Assembly: GCA_032768795.1 (NCBI GenBank)
Contig: CP136490.1
Coordinates: forward strand, 5,394,001 to 5,458,000
Source: Tremella fuciformis
Taxonomy: Eukaryota; Basidiomycota; Tremellomycetes; Tremellales; Tremellaceae
Length of the DNA stretch: 64,000 bases
Reading direction: 5' to 3'
Shown: positions 9,188 through 18,412 of the stretch, one piece after another
How positions within the stretch are numbered: position 1 is the first letter of the stretch
Layout: every line of letters begins with the position of its first letter
Translations under genes and position numbers: made by a program
The notes under the pieces: generated by a model
Seen by the model: the letters and a program-made list of their open reading frames with translations, nothing else
Told to the model about the DNA's origin: nothing
Databases searched by the model: none

Positions 9188-10389
9188 TTTGGGGCCTCGG
9201 GCTTGGCGATGACTGGCTCTCTCGGCTTGTTGGATCGAGAGGGGCAGTCAGAGGCGAAGTGGCCTGGCTTGTCGCAAATAATACAAGTTCCGGCTCGGCG
9301 ACGTCGATCTTTCTCGGCCTCGGACAGCGGTCCGTAAGGCCGCCGGCCCTCTTGAGGCGAGGGCTCGGTGGAACGCGGCGAGTCGCGACGAAGATCTTGG
9401 CGAGTTGCAACGAAGGCAGGCTGCGGGCGAGGAGGTAGAAGAGAAGGCCGGTGCTCAGGCTGTTTTGGGTCGAGCCGACCTTCTTGGCGAGGCTTGGCGA
9501 GAGTCCCGGCGTAGGTCTGCGGAGGAGGAGAGTGGGTCTCTTCCTTCTTGCGTTCTTCGGACCTGCGTCGGAGACGGTTATCGAGAGGAACGACGAACCC
9601 GACGAGTTCGGCGAGCGTGTCGAAGTCGCCGCGTTTGGCGAGTTCGTCCTTGAGGTTGCCCCGCAGGCCGGCGACGGCAATGTCGACGATAGCTACCTGG
9701 TCGGTATACCCGGCGATCGTGGCGAGCTCTCGGATGCGGGCGAAGTAAGACGCAGCGTCCTTGTCCTGGCGAAGTTCGCGGAGCTGGCGTTTGGCTGTGC
9801 CACGCTCGTCGGGGTCGCCGAAGCTAGCTCGCAGGTAGGCAGTAAATGCCCCGACCGACGAGAGCTCGGCGACTCTCGGCTCCTGCGACAAGAGCGGTTG
9901 GACGCAAGCCAAGGCGGGTCCCCGAAGGTAGGCCACCATGGCTAAAACCTTGGTGTCCTCGCTAGAGTAGCGAGAGCTGTTGAGCTCAAACATGAGTCGG
10001 CATTGGAGAAGGAAGCTCTTCAATGCAGCCGGGTTTGTGCCAGAGAAGGTGTCTGGCTCCTTGATCTTTGGCTCTTTCGTCGAGCCTAGGTGAGACGCGG
10101 CGGGGCTTGGCGAGACCGCGGGCTGATCCCTAGCTTGCGCTGGCTGGCCGGCCTCGAAGGCTCGACGAAGGAGCTTCCACTGGGCGAAGCGGGCCTTGAA
10201 GCGCTCGTAGGCCTCGGGGTCTTCGGCAGGGTCGTCCGGAGGCTCCGGCGCATTCTCAAGGCTGATCTCGAGCTCGTTTTCTTCGAGAGGAGGGGGAGGC
10301 GAATTCGCTCCCTGCTCGTCGATCTCGCCGAGCTGTCGCTCAGGTTGGCGAGTACCGGAACGAAGCTGTCGCCCAGCGATTCCGGACAT
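9181..10389 (-). CDS. Gag polyprotein of element 2
   Basis: Intact 402-residue capsid/nucleocapsid protein with an ATG at 10389, only 60 bp after the primer-binding site. The N-terminus is acidic and proline-rich (residues about 25-60). The capsid core includes the signature FGDPDERGTAKRQLRELRQ (about residue 190-210). The C-terminal third is basic and Pro-rich and ends in a CCHC knuckle (CIICDKPGHFASDC). The layout matches gag of element 1, but the sequences have diverged well beyond one family. Pol follows in the -1 frame through the heptamer at 9193-9187. Confidence 0.9.
   Translation of the reverse strand: MSGIAGRQLRSGTRQPERQLGEIDEQGANSPPPPLEENELEISLENAPEPPDDPAEDPEAYERFKARFAQWKLLRRAFEAGQPAQARDQPAVSPSPAASHLGSTKEPKIKEPDTFSGTNPAALKSFLLQCRLMFELNSSRYSSEDTKVLAMVAYLRGPALACVQPLLSQEPRVAELSSVGAFTAYLRASFGDPDERGTAKRQLRELRQDKDAASYFARIRELATIAGYTDQVAIVDIAVAGLRGNLKDELAKRGDFDTLAELVGFVVPLDNRLRRRSEERKKEETHSPPPQTYAGTLAKPRQEGRLDPKQPEHRPSLLPPRPQPAFVATRQDLRRDSPRSTEPSPQEGRRPYGPLSEAEKDRRRRAGTCIICDKPGHFASDCPSRSNKPREPVIAKPEAPKA
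9187..9193 (-). promoter_or_regulatory. Canonical -1 slippery heptamer, element 2
   Basis: On the minus strand the gag frame ends GCC CCA AAA GCC TAG. The heptamer C CCA AAA fits X_XXY_YYZ exactly, and pol is open in the -1 frame across and beyond the stop. This is the expected signal for Gag-Pol synthesis. A downstream pseudoknot was not assessed. Confidence 0.7.
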
Positions 10390-10449
10390 GGCGGATAAGG
10401 CGAGAGAACGGCTAGGGTTCGAAGAGGCTAGGCGGGTAGTGACGGTATG

Positions 10450-10463
10450 AGTACTCTCGCAAT
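10450..10463 (-). other. Self-complementary primer-binding site of element 2
   Basis: On the minus strand, ATTGCGAGAGTACT starts 2 nt after the LTR end (TGACA, then GT). It is the exact complement of the element's own RNA at 10749-10736, 30 bp or so after a TATA-like ATACATAA. The geometry is the same as in element 1 although the 14-mers are unrelated. Confidence 0.8.
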
Positions 10464-10465
10464 AC

Positions 10466-11405
10466 TGTCACGCTACCTCTCTGTCTCTGTCCAAAGGCCC
10501 GTCACTGGGTGACCGAGACTCTTCGACTTCGGCGAGGCTGGGCGAGACTAGGAGAGAAGGGCGAGGGCAAGGGCTCGGAGGGCTCGTAGAGTCTCAACGA
10601 GTGTCGACGAGGGTAGCCGAGGTTGGCTAGGCAAGGCGAGACACGACAAGGTGGACCGACAAGTGCTAGACCTTAGCAGCTGTCGGCGGGACGGAGCGAG
10701 AGAGAGTAAGTGAGGGAGTAGTCCCATGCAACTCAATTGCGAGAGTACTGGAGTTCTACGAGGGCTCTGCGAGCCTTATGTATCCTACAGCCCGTCCGTC
10801 GATTCTGCATCTCTGTCTCTGCGAGCTCGACAAGGTTTTGCCCAATGTACGTCGAGCTCATTGTTCTCTCGTTTCCCTTAGGCGAGTTCGCCGCATCCGG
10901 CGAGCTCGCTGAGTAAGCATCGAGGAGGCCTATTGTTCTTCGGCGGCAAGCATGGCGAGCACGGCGAGCCTCGAAGAGTTCCTTGCTGTCGACGAGAGCT
11001 GTGGTGACGACGGGACTTAGCTGTGCGAGAGATGCATCCTTTTGTCCGACGAATGCGGTAATTTCACGTGGGCCGGTCTTGACGAGTCGCGGCGAGCTTC
11101 GGCGAGTGCCGACGAGGGCTCGACTCACGTTCCTTTGGCTCGGTCTTGCTCGGTCTTGGTGCTGCTTTGGTGTCATTCGTGACATCGAGGGCGTGGCTGT
11201 CGTGACAGTGACTAATAGTGACGGTTCCACTGTACTCGCATTCTTCGGTTTGTAGGATCCTTTGGATGTTTCCGCCGGAAGTTGCCTTGTGGTAGTCTCG
11301 TGGTCAGGATGCCGTGTCGGTTTCCTGACAGTAATCTCCTGGCTTGGGATCTGGGAAACATTCTGTCGCTTTCTGTTGCTCCCCATGTCTTGCTGGGTCA
11401 TGACA
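10466..11405 (-). repeat. 5' LTR of element 2 (940 bp)
   Basis: Bounded by TGTCA/TGACA. On the minus strand the U3 tip (from 11405) matches the first 80 bp or so of the element 1 LTR, and then the two diverge abruptly. R is placed from 10749. The LTR is rich in GGCGAG/CTCGCC words like the rest of the element. The partner 3' LTR and the other target duplication lie outside the window. The flanking host sequence starts at 11406. Confidence 0.88.
10736..10783 (-). promoter_or_regulatory. LTR core promoter and predicted RNA start, element 2
   Basis: On the minus strand a TATA-like ATACATAA (10783-10776) is followed 26 nt later by AGTACTCTCGCAAT (10749-10736), the complement of the primer-binding site and the likely first bases of the RNA. 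Confidence 0.6.
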
Positions 11406-11871
11406 GGTGAACAGTGATGTTGTGGAAAGATGTCCCAAGGATGCGGAGTTGGAGCGGAGCGAAGATTACTTGAAGTTGAGTCGGAGGTCGGAGCAAAGTC
11501 GGAATTTGGTCGTTCATGACACAAGGAGGTGTCGTTACATTGATGAGGTGCTGTTTGCCAATCACCAAGAAACTCTGGCCCTTTGGTCCCTGCTGTGCAT
11601 GGCAGGTCTCAGGAGCAGCCTTTGCCATGCTTCCAGTCACAAAAATATGTGCTATGAAACAGAGGAAAAGAGAAGAAAAGTGAAGGAGCAGAGGCCAGGT
11701 GACACCTAGCAACGGGTTGGGCCGTGGTTGCTTGATCTAGGGGGCGTCGTACGCCGCGCCGGTGCCGGTGCCTGGGCATCGCCGCTGTGCCGGCCCGCCG
11801 AACTGAGTGACCCCGCGAAAGGTATAAGTAGACATGTACCATCTACCGTTGGAGCAATCTCACAGCTCACA
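11406..11871. other. Intergenic region between element 2 and the monooxygenase
   Basis: 466 bp of host sequence between the LTR and the first host gene. No ORF here is supported by splice sites or a known family. A TATA-like GGTATAAGTA at about 11821-11830 lies 40-50 bp before the monooxygenase ATG and may be its core promoter. The LTR end is about 470 bp upstream of that gene, close enough to affect its expression. Confidence 0.5.
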
Positions 11872-13975
11872 ATGTCAACTCTCGATTTAAAGGTGGCGTC
11901 CACAGTACTGGTGGTCGGCGCTGGCCCCGTCGGCCTGATCAATGCCCGAACCCTAGTCCGTGATGGTTTCCGAGTGACTCTGATCACGAAAGTCGGTGTT
12001 TTTCCGTTCGGTTGAGGGGTGCACTAAAGTCCTCAGGACGACGGAGTAGGGGGCTGCTGGCGTTCTACGTATCCCGATCTAACAACCAATAGTCCTTGGG
12101 GAAGCTTTACATTCTCGTACGTCGCTCCGCCTCCGTGTATCCTAACTCATCGTGCTCTATCAGAAGTCGCTCATCTAGCAGTGGATTAACAATGGCCCGT
12201 CCGTCGAGCCTCGATGGTTCGTTTGTTCCAGCAAGGACTTATCTCCGCTATCTAGAGGACTTCCAACACTACTTTTTAGATGGACAGACCGATATCCGGT
12301 ACATGAATCCCGAATCTAGGGGTCCGACCTGATAACCAGTCAATCGACCAAGCTGCTCCTCTTGCGACCTCGCACCAGCGCTAGGGGCTGGGTAGCTCGT
12401 CTGCAATCGCGCGAGACGACGTATGAGGAGTGCTTCGATCGCGTCCTTCTGGCTTGTGGCGTATGTCATAGCACCTCCAGTGGGACTGCGTTCACGACAG
12501 CTTGGCGAACCAACAGCTACCCACATACAAAGGTCTCTACCGGAAGCTGTACCCATGCTTCATTCGTCGGAGCTGTCCACCGCTCATGCTTGGGGAATCA
12601 TTGACGAGCTGGTCTCCCACAAATCTTCGTCTGTGAAGGAGTCAGTGACCGTCATTGGCGCCGGCAAAAGTGCTCTGGACATGGTACTTCTGATGACCCG
12701 AAAGGGGCTATGTGTGACTTGGCTCGTTCGAGGTCCGCTGAAATGGTTCGCTCCCGCAGTCCCTCCGGGTATGATGGGCGCAAAGTAAGGATAGCAAATT
12801 CGTGAGGCGTTTCTGATATCAGTCGTTTGGATATCCTCATGGGACCAAGCCGGAGGATTGATAGTTGGGCCATGTGGCTGTACCATTGCACAGTCTGCGG
12901 CGCCTCACGCGTACGAGCCTTTTGGCACACTATGCGGACTCTATGGGTAGGTCATTCACTGACAGTGCAGTGGCAGAATGGTCGACGCGCTTGACGACAG
13001 ATTCAAGCTTACGGGAACCCTGCACTGGTGCCCCAAACGGATCCATTCCTCGCGCTCTCGCATTTTGCGGGTGGTGTCTCAGAGAAGGGGCAACTACTTC
13101 AAAATGCTTTCAACGAAGTCGCAACAATCTCGGGCCAGCCCGTCTCTGTGAATAACGAGGGCATCATCTACGAGACTACAGATGGGCTCCATTTGCAAAA
13201 GTGCTCCATTGTCATTTGCGCTACTGGCTTCAGATTCAACATTGGGAGCTTTTTCGAGCAGGACGTGCGAAAGGATTTGGGTCTAGACCCTCACCCTCCT
13301 CGAGACGATTTTCGACGCCGAGTGAGAGCGATGAGGGCATCCTGGATTACAGTGACCCACCCAGCGGAGGAGGAAGCCATCGCTCTGCCTATGGTCTTTC
13401 GGGGCATATTGCCCGCTGGCCGGCTGGCGGAACGGGATCTTGCGATTGCGGGTTCAACGAGGCGTGCGTGGGGCTTGCCACCATTTGCGATATTATTGAC
13501 CATCACTAGCTTACAGCATACCGGCAGCCAGCTACGAGGTTGAATCTCACGTGAGATCACCTTTGACGTCGAGTAAAGACTTACAAAGAAGTGGATCTCA
13601 TCACTCTTCTCCGATGATCCACACTTGCAATTGCCGAAATCAATGGATGCGATCCTCGATGAAACTCATTCCGAGCACGAATTCCTAGCAGCTCGCTATC
13701 CTGGACACCATCCATACGTGAGTCACAGCTATATCCTCACATGACGCATCTCAAGCTGATGCAGTTTGCAGTCCTCTGGAATTTCCGGGTCCTTTTTTGC
13801 GGGTTTCAACGACCTATTCCAGGTCAGGGAGCTTCTGCGAGACATGCAGCTCGACCCATGGAGACAGAAGTCCAATTCGTGGCTGCCATGGCGATTGTGG
13901 GATTGGTTGGATGTGCGCATTGATGCGGAGCAGTATGCTTCGATTGGTGACGAAAGAGCGGCCCGGATCAGATAG
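11872..13975 (+). CDS. Flavin-containing monooxygenase-like protein
   Basis: FAD/NADPH monooxygenase fold. Exon 1 (11872-11991) holds the FAD-binding Rossmann motif VVGAGPVGL. Exon 2 after a 45-nt intron (11992-12036) gives GGCWRSTYPDLTTNSPWGSF, the flavoprotein GGxW and the WGSF segment typical of fungal FMOs. Later exons give VLLACG, an HSSEL segment, a second nucleotide-binding motif (VIGAGKSALD at about 12650), VICATGF (about 13216) and a C-terminal block ending at TAG 13973-13975. Introns 12461-12500 and the one ending about 13772 have clean GT/AG. The joins near 12299-12378 and 13440-13570 are less certain. The substrate cannot be told; such enzymes oxygenate N, S or carbonyl groups, often in secondary metabolism or detoxification. 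It is the first host gene next to the retrotransposon. Confidence 0.8.
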
Positions 13976-14110
13976 ACCTTATCACGTATTAGACTGCCAC
14001 AAGCGGAAGGTCGTTGCTCCACGTGTACGACGCGTGGCACTGGACGATTGACGACGTGGAAGTCGGGCTCATGCCACTTCTATACTCTCCTTCACGCTTT
14101 CACAGGGATC

Positions 14111-15966
14111 ATGTCTGGTCTAACACGCGTACTACTTGGCTTGGCTCTTGCGGCATCAGCCCTCCGGGCAGTCGCCAGCGATGTGATTGATCTATCGGCG
14201 GAGAACTTTCAGTTGGAGGTGTTCAAGGAGGACCTCGCGCTCGTGGAGTCAGTCGCTTCATCTTGATGACCTACGTTACTGACACGGTAGATTCTTTGCA
14301 CCTTGTTAGTGTCATCAATCTTTATTGCACGTTGGCTACTCCATAGCTGATGTCCGGGGTGCGGCCACTGCAAGAAGTAAGGATATCCCCAATACTGACC
14401 GTTTGCTCATTGAGCAGTCTCGCTCCTCATTATGAGGAAGCCGCCAAAGAGTTGAAAGAGAAGAAGGGCATCAAGTTAGCAAAGGTTGGCTGCGCTCGCT
14501 GGCACACATATTATTTGCTGATCTCAGGTGGACTGCACGGCGGAACAAGCTCTGTGCTCCGAGTATGGTGTCAGCGGATACCCTACCCTCAAGGTCTTCC
14601 GAAATGGTACTCCAACTGATTACACCGGCCCTCGAAAGGCGGACGGCATTGTCAGCTATATGGTCAAGTATGTGGAGCTCATGTGCGATAAAGTTTCAGT
14701 CCCCGTGCTTATCGCAGGCAAAGTCTCCCGGCAATCACTCTCCTTTCCCCCGAATCGCATGAAGAGTTTGTCAAAGCTGATAGGGTGTGAGTGTTAGCTA
14801 TAACCGCCATTGCTCTGCTGACTCACGGCCAGTGTGATTGTGGCTTATGGAGACGCAAGTCACCCGATTCCGGACAGCTTCGTCGATTATGCGAACGCCG
14901 CTCGGGATTCTTACCTATTCGGCCAATACCTCGCAGCACCCTTGCCACGGATACCCGAAGCCCCATCCCTACCGGCAATCGTGCTATATAAGTCTTTTGA
15001 CGAAGGCTATGCTGTCCTGCCTTCATCTGCGATGGAGTCCTCGACGCCTGCGACCATAGCCAATTTCGTAAAAGCCAACTCTGTCCCCCTTTTGGACGAG
15101 ATCTCGCCGGAGAACTTTGGAATGTACGCTGAAAGGGGTCTGCCAATCGCTTATCTATTTGCCGATCCCGAGAACATCTCTTTGAGAGACGAGCTTGTCG
15201 CTGCTCTCACGCCCATCGCAAAGGAATACAGTGGGGACATCAGTTTCGTCCACATCGACGCCGTCAAGTTCGTTGATCACGGACGTTCCCTGAACCTTCC
15301 CGGTGACTCTTGGCCAGCATTCGTGATACAAGACCTCGCCCAACAGACGAAATTTCCGATGACAGGGCCTGTCTCTAAAGCGGCCGTGGAACAATTTGTT
15401 CGCGCTTTTGCGAAGGGGGACATTCGCCCGAGTGTCAAAAGTCAACCGGTCCCTGTCACTCAGGACAATCCAATCTATGCTCTTGTCGCGGACGGATGGG
15501 ACGCTCTATTCGGGGACCTCACAAATGATATATTTGTGGAGTTCTTCGCGCCATGGTGTGGGCATTGCCGTGGGTTAGCCCAGTCGTAGGAAGCTGTTGA
15601 CTGATGCCTCAGAGCGTCTGGCTCCAGTTTGGGAGACACTTGGCGAGAAATACGAGAAGAACGCCAACATCATCATGTATGTGATACGCTGGGTGACTAG
15701 AAAAATCGTCGCTAACGGCGCGCAGCGCCCAAATGGATGCCACAGAAAACGACATACCTCCTCAAGCTGCATTCCGTGTTCAAGGCTTCCCGACACTGAA
15801 GTTTAGAGCAGCGGGATCCCAGGATTTCATCGATTACAACGGTGACCGTAGTCTGGAATCTTTGATCGAGTTTATCGAGCAGCACAAACAGAGCGTTGGA
15901 ATCGTGCCCGAAGACGAGGACGAGGAAGAGTGGGAGGACAGTGTGGTTGGCCATGATGAGCTCTAG
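14111..15966 (+). CDS. PDI1: Protein disulfide isomerase
   Basis: ER oxidoreductase that forms and rearranges disulfides in secreted proteins. The signal peptide ([17 protein letters not shown]) is followed by thioredoxin domain a, the non-catalytic b and b' domains (about 14830-15480), domain a' with FFAPWCGHC (about 15541-15568), an acidic tail ([10 protein letters not shown]) and the ER retention signal HDEL before the stop. At least eight introns are inferred; one splits the second active site just after CGHC (15570-15612). Oddity: the first CGHC is read from 14358 on, but the preceding intron would have to end in GG rather than AG to keep the frame and the expected PWCGHC. The rest of the reading ([15 protein letters not shown]) is standard, so this is a real PDI with a strange or erroneous splice site. 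Confidence 0.9.
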
Positions 15967-16402
15967 AAACTCATGTCCATGCTCGGCTCTCGATGCTAAC
16001 AATGAGATCGTGATATGCACATGCACAGCCCATGAAGCATGATATCAGAATTCACGAACAAGTATTGCACGATGCAGGAGCGAACCTGTCAAGTGTTTTA
16101 GTCAGGCTGATCTGCGTCCCCCGTCGCCAGACAACGTTGGACAGGTCTGACGAGGCGGGTCTCGCCTTCGCTGAGGAGAAGAATCGAAGGACTGCTAGCA
16201 AGCCTGAGACCAACATCCTGCCTCGGATCAGTACACGAGGCCATTGAATCATCGCTTGTATTGGACGAGGTTGGTGTAGGTACCAGGCGAGCGTTCATGA
16301 TGGGGGTATAACGACAATATTTGGTCGTGAGTCGGCGAACAGCCAGATATCATACATGACGCCATGCGAGAATCATGTCGTAAGAGGGTGGAAGCAGATC
16401 CC
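15967..16402. other. Intergenic region between PDI and eL32
   Basis: 436 bp between two converging genes. It presumably holds both 3' UTRs. No coding or RNA gene is recognised. Confidence 0.5.
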
Positions 16403-17074
16403 TCAAGCCTCCTCGGTACGAAGTTTACCAGCGGCGTTGGTTACTCTGACCCGTTAGGATGAACCAAGATGTGGCCGGAAATTTAGCTGGGAAGACTCAC
16501 TTGACACCCAGTACCTTTGCTCGAGCGATGATCTCCACCCTTTTCTTGCTGCTTACACCGTGAGCGATAGAAGCTGCGTACTTGTTGTTGTGCATAAGAA
16601 GCAGGTCCAACTCGGAGACATTGTGGACCAGGAAGTTTTTGTGACCGGAGGGCAACAAGTGTCGGGTCTTCTTGTTGGAGCCGTATCTACCGTCGTTAGC
16701 GATTGGCCGACAGGTCCAGAGTGGACGCATTGCATCCCGCGAATAGCTCACCCGATCTTAGGCATGGGCAATTGCCCCTTGAAGCGACGGCGCACCTGTA
16801 CGCATCAGCGTAAAGTCGGATATGACAGCGTCTGAGGGAACTCGAGCTCCTCGCGGGTGTAGCAAGTCCAATTTGTGCTGAACCGGTACCCCGCCAGAGA
16901 GCACTGCAATCCTCCAGAGAGCGGGGCTTCGAGTTGAAGATCTGGTGAGACACGTACTCGGTTGTCAATACCCTTAGGTTTGCGCCATGCCTCCTTCACC
17001 GAATGGTACCGGTCGGACTGGTGGCGTTTGAAGTGCTTTGTGCGCTTCTTGACGATCGGGATAGTAGAAGGCAT
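16403..17074 (-). CDS. RPL32: 60S ribosomal protein eL32
   Basis: Large-subunit ribosomal protein, about 130 residues, at the usual length. Exon 1 from 17074 encodes [19 protein letters not shown] and ends at NR. A long first intron (about 160 nt) is followed by [15 protein letters not shown], a second intron, then [18 protein letters not shown] through AKVLGV. A last 55-nt intron (16446-16500) precedes the exon encoding [14 protein letters not shown] and the stop at 16403. Without that last intron the frame would stop early at 16497; the C-terminal match to fungal eL32 supports the splice. It is divergent from eL41. Confidence 0.95.
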
Positions 17075-17894
17075 CGTGTCTGCGATTGATATGAATGACC
17101 GGCACGAAAGGGGTTTTTCGAATGACAGTTGGGAGAGGCAGGAAGTGGATTAGGCGAAGGCAAGCGCAAGTATCAGCTCGTTGTCCTATCTCACGTATAG
17201 TCCAGCTCACCAAGACGCTTTCACTTGATGTCGATGACGAGGTAAAGGCGAAGTCGCTGCTTCTTTCGAGTGACCTCCAACCCCGAAGCAACGACGAGGA
17301 CCTCGATACTGATACAAAACATAACGCCGAAAAGCCCTGGCCATTCAAACACCGAATGTGGCATCTTGTGTGGCAGCAGGCTTGATACCGACCTGTCGAC
17401 GCTCACATTGCTCGTCATCATCTGAGCAGTCCATGGTACATACAACGCACCACAGACGATACATAAGGCATCGTGCTGTCTGACGGCCATTGTACGACCA
17501 CCCGAGCAGCAGGCGCCACCCCTCTGGCATCATTGCATGACGCCGTGATGTAGCTGCGGTTCACTCGGACTTAAGAGCCCCAATCTATGACGACCCTTAT
17601 GTCCGAAAAAATCTATTTGACCCTCCCCATTATTCTTCTCTGGCTATGACTTCGACTGCATTTCCAGGTTCCCTCCATTCAACTTTCACCGCATTCGCAA
17701 CACATCGTGTGAGTTCACCTTCCCGACCTACCGTCTTGTTTTCACACTCGGCTGCCTGTGCCGCAACGGCACGCGGTCCTCCTGTCCTCGGGATCCTCCC
17801 TACTCGTGTCATTCATACCTCCTGGACATAGCTGACGACGTGCCTTTCTTGATCTCTGCTTGTCTGCGCTGCCAACTTACCTTCTTCCCTCAGT
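17075..17894. promoter_or_regulatory. Shared upstream region of divergent eL32 and eL41 genes
   Basis: 820 bp between the two ribosomal protein starts, with no supported gene inside. The right part (17711-17893) is a probable 5' UTR intron of eL41 (GTGAGT..CCCTCAG, with a TAGCTGAC-like branch), so the real promoter space is about 17075-17650. Pyrimidine-rich stretches (for example 17621-17645) resemble ribosomal protein gene start regions. Confidence 0.5.
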
Positions 17895-17972
17895 ATGCGT
17901 GAAAAGTGGCGCAAGAAGCGAATGAGGAAGCTCAGGAGGAAGAGGAGAAAGATGAGGGCTCGTTCGAAGTGA
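17895..17972 (+). CDS. RPL41: 60S ribosomal protein eL41 (25 residues)
   Basis: One of the smallest known proteins. The ORF has 25 codons, nearly all Arg, Lys or aliphatic (MREKWRKKRMRKL to MRARSK), and matches eukaryotic eL41 in length and pattern. The ATG follows directly after a 3' splice site (CCCTCAG T ATG), so the coding part is a single exon behind a 5' UTR intron. It lies at the subunit interface of the ribosome. Gene finders with a length cut-off would miss it. Confidence 0.93.
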   Translation: MREKWRKKRMRKLRRKRRKMRARSK

Positions 17973-18412
17973 GTGACATTGTCTCCCGGTAACGCTCTAC
18001 AAAACCGGGTTCAGGCTGATCTGTCAGGTAATCGACAAGCGGCTGGGTCGACTTGCGTTGCAACCGGCCGTCGCTGGTCTTAGACATTTTGTGACTGGAT
18101 CACGGCGGCATCACGTCAACGGACAACGCAAGTGCTTTACATCCACGACCACTCGAGAGTAAAGAACATCGATGTGGCGCTTGTACTTCCAAGGAGTTTC
18201 GAGAACGCAAAGAATGAGATGCATGGCTATGATGATGGTGACTGCTTGTACATCGGCCGCGGTGTAGAGAGGCTATGGATGGACTCACGTTGCGCGTGCT
18301 CGCCTACCCGTTCGCTAGTGGGCAAGTCACGATCAATGCTCCTTACGCGTTGCGTAAATGCTCCTTTCATTCTTTGTTCAGAGTTTTGCCTACATTGCAC
18401 CACTGTTTCTTC
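17973..18412. other. Intergenic region
   Basis: 440 bp with no recognisable gene. It should hold the eL41 3' UTR and the promoter of the methyltransferase. Confidence 0.45.

Larger units (their letters stand above)
6936..11405 (-). mobile_element. Second Ty3/gypsy element (element 2), split by element 1
   Basis: On the minus strand: 5' LTR (11405 down to 10466), a 14-nt self-complementary primer site, gag, and pol as far as RNase H, where element 1 interrupts it at 6935/6936. The missing part (rest of RNase H, integrase, 3' LTR) should lie left of the window, beyond the 5' end of element 1. It is a different family from element 1: GC-rich, with a longer LTR (940 bp), a long Pro/Ser/Lys-rich stretch between protease and RT, and distinct gag and RT sequences. 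What remains has no stops, so it was intact when hit. Confidence 0.92.

Noticed and set aside
9102..9680. 192-codon minus-strand frame overlapping gag and pol of element 2
   Set aside because: It is in the third frame and is Ser/Pro/Arg-rich from GC-rich codons. Gag and the -1 pol frame explain the region fully.
16497..16751. eL32 ending at the TGA at 16497
   Set aside because: That stop lies inside a GTGAGT..CAG intron; splicing restores the conserved C-terminal [14 protein letters not shown].
16795..16957. Intronic snoRNA in the long first intron of eL32
   Set aside because: Ribosomal protein introns often host snoRNAs, but I see no convincing C/D or H/ACA boxes here.
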